Source: Planctomycetaceae bacterium
Lineage (GTDB): Bacteria; Planctomycetota; Planctomycetia; Pirellulales; Thermoguttaceae
Assembly (NCBI GenBank): GCA_009783865.1
Contig: WRCR01000118.1
Location: forward strand, 1 to 10,059
Reading direction: 5' to 3'
Length of the DNA stretch: 10,059 nt
In this document: piece by piece, positions 5,458 to 10,059 of the stretch
Layout of the letters: each line of letters opens with the position of its first letter
Numbering within the stretch: the first letter of the stretch is position 1
Notes under the pieces: model-generated
What the model saw: the letters and a program-made list of their open reading frames with translations, nothing else
Told to the model about the DNA's origin: nothing
The model's database searches: none
Position numbers and translations under genes: made by a program

Positions 5458-6822
5458 TCAATATTCCCAACCTTTTCGGAATTCCGGTTTCAGCGCGGTT
5501 TGCACTTCGGGACAATTCACGGCAATGAGTTTTTCGGCATTCCAATCAAAGGTCTTGTGTCCGGCACGATACGCTGTGTTGCCGAGAATTGCCGTCTCCG
5601 CCATCGGAGCAGAATACGCAAAGTTGACCGTTGCCGGTATGCCGCCCTTACAAGCATTGACCCACTCTTGATGAAATCCCGGCGATTCAGGAATGAAAGG
5701 AGCCGGATACTCAAAGTCGGAGAATTTATCCACCGGCAGCAAAATGTGTTGACCAAATCCGGCTAGCAACATTCCCTTCGTACCGATAAACAAATTGTTT
5801 GCGCTGACGTTCTGTCCTTCTTTGGTTTTGATACCTCTGGGAATTCCGAATTTATCATAACACTGCGGCGTTTTTGTATGCGACCAATATAATTTCAACG
5901 GCGGCTGTTTGCCCCGCGCCGGATAGTCGAAGACAACATGCATCTCTTTCGGTGTCCGTTCCGGGTCAATCTCGGGACCGCTTGCCGAAACCTTAATCGG
6001 ATATTTCAAGTCGAGAGCCCAATACGGAATGTCGAGAATATGACACGCCCAGTTGCCGGTTTCGCCGGTGCCGAAATCCCACCAAAACCGCCAGTTATAC
6101 GGCGCAAAAGTCGGTTCTTCTTTGCCGTTGAGAGCAGTCGAAACGGCATACTTCCAATCCCTCGGACAGGGACCTAGCCATAAGTCCCATTTTATAGTTT
6201 CCGGCGGGTCGATGAACGCCGTCGGCTTCTCCGGCATTCCGCGTTCACCGCCCATCCAGGAATGAACTTCGGTGACATCGCCGATAGCACCGGTCTTGAT
6301 GAGTTCAACGATTCGATGCATGTTCTTGTGAGTGTGCCGCTGACAGCCGAGTTGCGTGGCAACTTTCATTTTCGCTGCGGTGTCGGCGATGTTGCGGATT
6401 TCCTGAACGGAATGGGCGAGCGGTTTTTCGCAATAGAGGTGCTTTCCGGCACGCAGAGCCCGCATGGCGGGATGATAATGAGTATGGTCGGGCGTGCTGA
6501 CGGCAACGGCATCGATGGACTTTTCCATTTCGTCAAACATTTTTCGGAAGTCGTAGAATTTTTTCGCGCCGGGATTGTTTTCATAAGCCCTGCCGGCTTT
6601 GAGGTCATCAACATCGCAAAGAGCGACGAGGTTGACTTCGTCCTTCATTTTTCCGAGGTTGGAAAGTTGGTAATTTCCCTGATTGCCGAGTCCGACAAGG
6701 GCGACATTCAATTTTGCGTTGGGCGATTGTCCGCGAGTCAGAATACCGCTCGAAAGGAACAAAGCACCTGCACCGGCAACTGCGGTACATTTCAACATTT
6801 CACGACGATTCATTTGCTGCAT
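5458..6822 (-). CDS. Tat-signal Gfo/Idh/MocA family oxidoreductase
   Basis: This 454-residue NAD(P)-dependent dehydrogenase-like protein is of the large planctomycete type, which is thought to act on sugars, inositols or related polyols. Its N-terminus is a Tat signal (NRREMLK at 5-11 and a hydrophobic AVAGAGALFLSSG stretch), so it is probably exported with its cofactor bound. The Rossmann motif is VALVGLGNQG (40-49), followed by ALCD with D70 for ribose binding. The motifs PDHTH (111-115) and CEKPLAHS (131-138, catalytic-type lysine K133) are typical of the family. GNWACHILDIPYWAL (257-270) carries the conserved H261 and D264. The protein ends in the frequent planctomycete terminus GWEY. ATG 6822 is preferred over ATG 6813 because AGGTG (6827-6831) is closer to it (4 versus 13 bases). 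A strong promoter lies at 6880-6908. The substrate is unknown. Confidence 0.93.
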   Translation of the reverse strand: MQQMNRREMLKCTAVAGAGALFLSSGILTRGQSPNAKLNVALVGLGNQGNYQLSNLGKMKDEVNLVALCDVDDLKAGRAYENNPGAKKFYDFRKMFDEMEKSIDAVAVSTPDHTHYHPAMRALRAGKHLYCEKPLAHSVQEIRNIADTAAKMKVATQLGCQRHTHKNMHRIVELIKTGAIGDVTEVHSWMGGERGMPEKPTAFIDPPETIKWDLWLGPCPRDWKYAVSTALNGKEEPTFAPYNWRFWWDFGTGETGNWACHILDIPYWALDLKYPIKVSASGPEIDPERTPKEMHVVFDYPARGKQPPLKLYWSHTKTPQCYDKFGIPRGIKTKEGQNVSANNLFIGTKGMLLAGFGQHILLPVDKFSDFEYPAPFIPESPGFHQEWVNACKGGIPATVNFAYSAPMAETAILGNTAYRAGHKTFDWNAEKLIAVNCPEVQTALKPEFRKGWEY

Positions 6823-6879
6823 ATAACACCTATTGAAAAAGAAAGGAAAGGGAAGAAGGGTAAAACGATACTGTCTCTC

Positions 6880-6908
6880 ATGATAGCGGTTTGTTTCTCT
6901 TTTGTCAA
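6880..6908 (-). promoter_or_regulatory. Strong sigma70-type promoter of the oxidoreductase gene
   Basis: On the minus strand a perfect -35 TTGACA (6908-6903) and a -10 TATCAT (6885-6880) are separated by exactly 17 bases. This is the best promoter match in the window. The start of transcription should be near 6873, giving a leader of about 50 bases. The -35 lies 18 bases after the stop of the GYF-domain gene, so the oxidoreductase and the following acyl-carrier-like gene form their own transcription unit. The leader contains a 26-base pyrimidine run (6835-6860). Confidence 0.75.
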
Positions 6909-6926
6909 GGAGTTGGAGATTAATGC

Positions 6927-7349
6927 TTATTCCGTTACCTGCTTTATAATGTCCGCCGGCAGAAAATGCATCGCCGCTTTGTACGCAACATACGCCAGAA
7001 TGATGAGAATCAGCAGCCCGATAATTTTCGATACAATTCCAACGACAAAATTATTGAGTTGCATGAAACGGAACCGCGTTGTCGGTTCTGAAGCACCCGC
7101 TTGACGGTATTCCCGATATTTTTCTGCGGCTGTCTTGCCGGCAACACCGGCGGACGAAGTGTCGTCCTGACTTTGTTGACCTTTCGGAGGCGGATAAAGC
7201 CAATCGAATTCAGAAGCGTTAGTCCAATGAACCTTATCAGGGGAAAGCAGCGTGGCGCGGCTGATTTTACCAGCATCCCGCAGAGCGATGATGTCTTTTT
7301 CGGTATAAGGACCAAATTTTTTTCCGTTTTGTTGAACGTGGTACTGCAT
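6927..7349 (-). CDS. GYF_2-domain (DUF4339) small membrane protein
   Basis: This 140-residue protein begins with a GYF_2/DUF4339 domain (residues 2-53). Its hallmarks are YHVQQNGKKFGPYT near the start, GKISRATLL (27-35) and HWTNASEFDWLYPP (41-54). A polar linker follows (55-98), then one membrane segment (about 101-127, VGIVSKIIGLLILIILAYVA) and a short tail. Such domains are common at the N-terminus of membrane proteins and are thought to bind proline-rich or other peptide partners; the role here is unknown. ATG 7349 is chosen because the GYF fold starts there and AGAAGG (7357-7362) lies 7 bases upstream. An extension to 7457 would overrun the promoter. It sits 118 bp after the large membrane protein gene and has its own promoter. 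Confidence 0.85.
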   Translation of the reverse strand: MQYHVQQNGKKFGPYTEKDIIALRDAGKISRATLLSPDKVHWTNASEFDWLYPPPKGQQSQDDTSSAGVAGKTAAEKYREYRQAGASEPTTRFRFMQLNNFVVGIVSKIIGLLILIILAYVAYKAAMHFLPADIIKQVTE

Positions 7350-7356
7350 AAAAAAA

Positions 7357-7362
7357 CCTTCT
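7357..7362 (-). promoter_or_regulatory. Ribosome binding site of the GYF-domain gene
   Basis: AGAAGG on the minus strand is separated by a run of seven T residues from the ATG at 7349. It supports this start over an upstream in-frame ATG at 7457. Confidence 0.7.
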
Positions 7363-7397
7363 GTGAAAAAGACAATAAGCAATTGTAATGATGGCAC

Positions 7398-7433
7398 ATT
7401 ATAATGATACCACAAAACCCTAAATATTAGCAA
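7398..7433 (-). promoter_or_regulatory. Probable sigma70-type promoter of the GYF-domain gene
   Basis: On the minus strand TTGCTA (7433-7428) is followed after 18 bases by TATCAT (7409-7404), with a perfect TATAAT immediately after it (7403-7398). Either hexamer could be the -10. The leader would be about 45-50 bases. TATCAT is also the -10 of the oxidoreductase promoter. Without start-site mapping the choice of -10 is open. Confidence 0.5.
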
Positions 7434-7467
7434 GGGTAGTCCACAGTCCGACTGCAACCTACCTCCA

Positions 7468-9849
7468 TTACTCCAGCAGATTACGCAGCCGTTTGTTTTT
7501 CTCTTCTTCCGTTTCCTGCCGCAACTGCTGCTGCTGCTTAATTATTGCCCGCAATAGTTCAACCGCCTCGTTGTAGTTCTCCATTGAAACCATCTTGTCA
7601 CGGATGTTCTGCAACTTCGTTATCAGCGTGATAAATTTTTCAAGCACGTCCGCCTTTTGTTTTTGAGCGATTTCCCGAAGCGGCTGATTTCTGATATTCA
7701 AAGTTCCGTTCAGCGAATTGAGAACCTCATTGATTTCCGCAAAGTCCTTTACAACGGCATCCTGCATCGGCGCAATGATTCCGTCATCGAGACGTTTTTG
7801 TACCTCATCCGTAAATATCCGGTTGTTGACCATTTCGGCGCGAAGCGAGCGGAACGACTCCGTCAATGCCCGAATATCGTAGGACTCCTTCTGCGTGTCC
7901 CGCAAAGAACGGGAGATGTTATACGCACCGGCAGTCGCCTGTTCCGGCGGTATCGTTTGCAGAACGATTCTTTTCTTTTCTTCCAACTCCGTTTTTATTC
8001 TTTCGGATTCCTCCGCCGACAAAGTCCTGTTTTCATTGTCACTGTTCGAAGTTGAAGCCGGTTTCAATTCGTCCGCCTGTTTGACTTGCTCTTCCGTAGG
8101 TTCAAGGGCAATCTCATTGATAAGCGAAGCGGTCTTTTCAACTTCGCCGATGATAACCTCGAACCGCTGCCGAAAACCGATTTCACGGACTTCAAGCAGT
8201 CCCCGCAAGCGTTCCGGCGTGACGACTTCTACGTTCCACTGCTGCCCTCTGCTGATTCGCGGTTCCGTTTCTTTGCCGTCCTTTGTCGGCAAATTGTAAA
8301 GGTCTGCCGCCTCAAGATATAATGACAATTTATCATCTGGAGCAACCTGCAATTTTTCCAACAGAAATGATTCATTAAGCGAAAACAAGCCGGTATTTTC
8401 GGAAATGGATACATCAACCGTTCCATTCACATTTGTAACATCGGCTTTAACTTCGGCGGGCTGTTCGGGAGTTGTTTCGTCTTTCTTTGCTTCGTCTTTC
8501 TTTTCGGGTTTCTGAATAGTATAGCGGAACACCACGGAACCGAGACCGTAGTCGTCGGTTATTTCACCGAGTACCGGCAGAACCGCATTAGGCGTGACTG
8601 CGCTGCCGATGTTGTCAAGACGCGCCGTTATTGCCGGTAAATTGTCTTTCACGACATTGAAATCCAATCGCAACGGCTGCCGGTTGCGGAGTCGGTCAAT
8701 GTCTTCCAAATGAAATTCCAGTGTCGTGTCTTCCCGCACGTTTTCGAGTTGATAACTGATTTTATCAAACGGAACACTTTCCGGCTGTATCGCAACGAGC
8801 GTTGTTTTATTAACAACGGTTTCGGTTTTCAACAGCGGTTTATTTGAATCCGCCGTCAGCGTAAAAGAACTTCCTTCCGGCAGCGGAGTACGCAAACCCG
8901 GTGTCAAGGTGCGGTTTTCCCGCTTCATATATTCGGGAGAAGTCAGCGTCAACTGATAATTACTCAACACCGGCGGCGGAACGACTTCGACCGTCAGATT
9001 GTCCAGCGTTGAATCCGCCCCACGAACTTGCAGCGTCAATGTTTCCAGCATTTCACTGAAAGTGTGCGAAAAGACCCGCCAATCCGTTCCACCAATATTG
9101 TCAACGTGAAATTGACTGATGAGCAGTATTCGGGAACCGCTTTCCGATGTGCCGACCCGCAAGCGGATGTTGTCCGGTACCAGCGGCATACTACAGCAGG
9201 CGCGAATTGTCAGCGTAAATGAATCGCCGCGACCGATTCTGACTCTGCCGTTCTCGAAACCGTCGGCGATAACCCAACTTCGGCGCGGATATTCCCGATT
9301 CGAAAGCAGAAAATTTCTCGAAAACCAGAGTTCGGCTGACTCCGCAAAGGAAGAACAAACACCGGCGGCGACTCCGATGATTAAGCCCGCAAAACCGCAG
9401 CGGAAAAACAAACGCCCCGACCGGAAAAATTTTCGATGATTGATTCTTTGCAATGAACCTGCCGCTTGCGCTTTTGTCCGGCTCATTAACGATTGATGAA
9501 TGTCTTCGCCGGAACATTGAGCAGAAAGCGGTGCTTCGATGGAAGTAATCAGGGATTCGTTCAACTTCGGAACGAAATGTTCGAGAAGCATTGCCAACTG
9601 TTCCTGCCGAAATTTTGCGAATACTCGTGAAACGAAATGTTTCCAGATAAGAAAAGCGGAAAGCACCGCCAGCGCAAGAAGTATCACGACTCGGCTGTTG
9701 CGTGAAAATTCAAAAAACCGGTCGAGGGTATAATCCGCCGCTAAAATGAAAACGAGCCAAAACGCAAGGTCGGCAATCCCATTCGCCGCAGCCCGAAAGC
9801 GGAGTGTTCTTTCAACAGCACGAATAGAGCGAAGTAAAACCGGCGGCAT
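7468..9849 (-). CDS. Large DUF4175-like membrane protein with long coiled-coil tail
   Basis: The protein has 793 residues. Two membrane segments near the N-terminus (about 27-43 and 53-72) and a third (about 150-170) anchor it. Residues 175-445 form a beta-rich, probably periplasmic region containing EITDDYGLGSVVFRY (429-443), a phrase typical of the DUF4175-like planctomycete family. A lysine/glutamate-rich linker follows (447-470), then a second beta-rich part to about 543. Residues 545-793 are charged, largely helical and likely coiled coil, ending in a QQQQ-rich helix. Family members usually occur near MoxR-AAA, DUF58 and VWA-domain (BatA-like) genes of the envelope, but their biochemical role is unknown. 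None of these neighbours is seen here, and the 210 bp upstream hold no gene. ATG 9849 is the only start after an in-frame TAG; the ribosome site is weak. The frame is intact. Confidence 0.78.
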   Translation of the reverse strand: MPPVLLRSIRAVERTLRFRAAANGIADLAFWLVFILAADYTLDRFFEFSRNSRVVILLALAVLSAFLIWKHFVSRVFAKFRQEQLAMLLEHFVPKLNESLITSIEAPLSAQCSGEDIHQSLMSRTKAQAAGSLQRINHRKFFRSGRLFFRCGFAGLIIGVAAGVCSSFAESAELWFSRNFLLSNREYPRRSWVIADGFENGRVRIGRGDSFTLTIRACCSMPLVPDNIRLRVGTSESGSRILLISQFHVDNIGGTDWRVFSHTFSEMLETLTLQVRGADSTLDNLTVEVVPPPVLSNYQLTLTSPEYMKRENRTLTPGLRTPLPEGSSFTLTADSNKPLLKTETVVNKTTLVAIQPESVPFDKISYQLENVREDTTLEFHLEDIDRLRNRQPLRLDFNVVKDNLPAITARLDNIGSAVTPNAVLPVLGEITDDYGLGSVVFRYTIQKPEKKDEAKKDETTPEQPAEVKADVTNVNGTVDVSISENTGLFSLNESFLLEKLQVAPDDKLSLYLEAADLYNLPTKDGKETEPRISRGQQWNVEVVTPERLRGLLEVREIGFRQRFEVIIGEVEKTASLINEIALEPTEEQVKQADELKPASTSNSDNENRTLSAEESERIKTELEEKKRIVLQTIPPEQATAGAYNISRSLRDTQKESYDIRALTESFRSLRAEMVNNRIFTDEVQKRLDDGIIAPMQDAVVKDFAEINEVLNSLNGTLNIRNQPLREIAQKQKADVLEKFITLITKLQNIRDKMVSMENYNEAVELLRAIIKQQQQLRQETEEEKNKRLRNLLE

Positions 9850-9876
9850 AACAGGACTTTCGGCTAACTGTGTTGG

Positions 9877-9890
9877 AGCGTGTTTACGCT
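9877..9890. repeat. Perfect inverted repeat in the leader of the large membrane protein gene
   Basis: AGCGT and ACGCT flank a 4-base GTTT centre, about 28 bases before the start codon at 9849. In RNA it would form a 5-bp hairpin with a tetraloop. In DNA it could be a protein site. It is too short, and lacks a U-run, for a terminator. Confidence 0.4.
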
Positions 9891-9922
9891 AATCTTGATA
9901 CTTTTTGAAATTGTTATCGTCT

Positions 9923-9935
9923 GCTGTAAAACAGC
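9923..9935. repeat. Perfect inverted repeat at the expected transcription start (possible operator)
   Basis: GCTGT and ACAGC flank a 3-base AAA centre. The repeat sits on the predicted +1 of the promoter at 9939-9967. This is a usual place for a repressor site, but a short RNA hairpin at the 5' end of the message is equally possible. Confidence 0.4.
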
Positions 9936-9938
9936 GTA

Positions 9939-9967
9939 ATTGTACCAAACACTTGCAGTCGAAACAA
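9939..9967 (-). promoter_or_regulatory. Probable sigma70-type promoter of the large membrane protein gene
   Basis: On the minus strand TTGTTT (9967-9962) lies 17 bases before TACAAT (9944-9939). The start of transcription should be near 9932, leaving a leader of about 83 bases to ATG 9849. A short perfect inverted repeat is centred on that start point. The spacer contains AAGTGTT, also present upstream of the two ceramidase-like genes. Confidence 0.5.
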
Positions 9968-10059
9968 TGGGGTGATGCGAAAATCAACAATCTCACAATC
10001 TCGGGTGTGTAAATTCGGCTGTGTAAAATTTTCCTCCGCCTATTGCAATTCACGAAAAA

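Larger units (their letters stand above)
9850..10059. other. Gene-free upstream region at the right window edge
   Basis: Apart from the promoter and two inverted repeats listed separately, no open reading frame with a credible start or ribosome site is seen on either strand. A weak direct repeat, GTGTGTAAATT and CTGTGTAAAATT, lies around 10004-10030. It could be part of a regulatory region or the end of a neighbouring gene to the right. Confidence 0.5.

Noticed and set aside
6262..7104. Plus-strand open frame of 280 codons covering the oxidoreductase 5' half, the promoter and part of the GYF gene
   Set aside because: It is antisense to two well-supported genes, spans their promoter, has no ribosome site and shows no recognisable domain.
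7350..7457. N-terminal extension of the GYF-domain protein by 36 residues
   Set aside because: It would overlap the promoter and the AGAAGG ribosome site and add residues before a domain that normally starts at the N-terminus.
7436..7463. Nested inverted repeats (GGTAG...CTACC around CAGTC-C-GACTG) just after the large membrane protein gene
   Set aside because: The arms are 5 bp each, the inner one has a 1-base loop that cannot form a stable RNA hairpin, and no U-run follows. It is not convincing as a terminator or operator.

Overview
The window looks like chromosomal DNA of a planctomycete, probably a moderate-GC member of Pirellulales or a related gut or anaerobic lineage. This is inferred from gene content: short neutral-ceramidase-like exported proteins, a Tat-exported Gfo/Idh/MocA oxidoreductase, a Tat-exported nitrilase-family hydrolase, a GYF-domain membrane protein and a very large DUF4175-like membrane protein are a typical planctomycete set. 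No tRNA, rRNA, transposase, integrase or CRISPR array is visible. Seven complete protein genes and one partial gene fill most of the sequence.

Layout. Positions 1-2401 (minus strand) hold a tandem pair of ceramidase-like genes: a complete upstream copy (974-2401) and a downstream copy (1-905) cut by the window edge. They remain highly similar at the DNA level, but the downstream copy has diverged in its catalytic-type motif. A 192-bp divergent intergenic region (2402-2593) carries a promoter for the pair and a separate rightward promoter. The rightward promoter appears to give a leaderless transcript for a membrane protein (2594-3544) that joins a DUF2238/YjdF-like membrane domain to a cysteine-rich C_GCAxxG_C_C domain. 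A Tat-exported nitrilase-family hydrolase (3615-4655) follows on the same strand.

From 4702 to 9849 every gene is on the minus strand. In transcription order these are a 793-residue DUF4175-like membrane protein (9849-7468), a small GYF_2 membrane protein (7349-6927), a Tat-signal Gfo/Idh/MocA oxidoreductase (6822-5458), and 36 bp later an acyl-carrier-like membrane protein (5421-4702). The first three have credible sigma70-type promoters of their own. The last probably shares the oxidoreductase transcript.

Functionally this is a set of envelope and periplasmic proteins rather than one pathway. Three enzymes carry export signals and would act outside the cytoplasm on amides, lipids or sugars. 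The most unusual item is the protein at 4702-5421: the second half of an acyl-carrier-protein-like fold lies at its N-terminus and a first-helix-like segment at its extreme C-terminus, with two membrane segments between, and the phosphopantetheine serine is replaced. No defence system, phage or other mobile system is evident. All family calls come from reading motifs without database searches.
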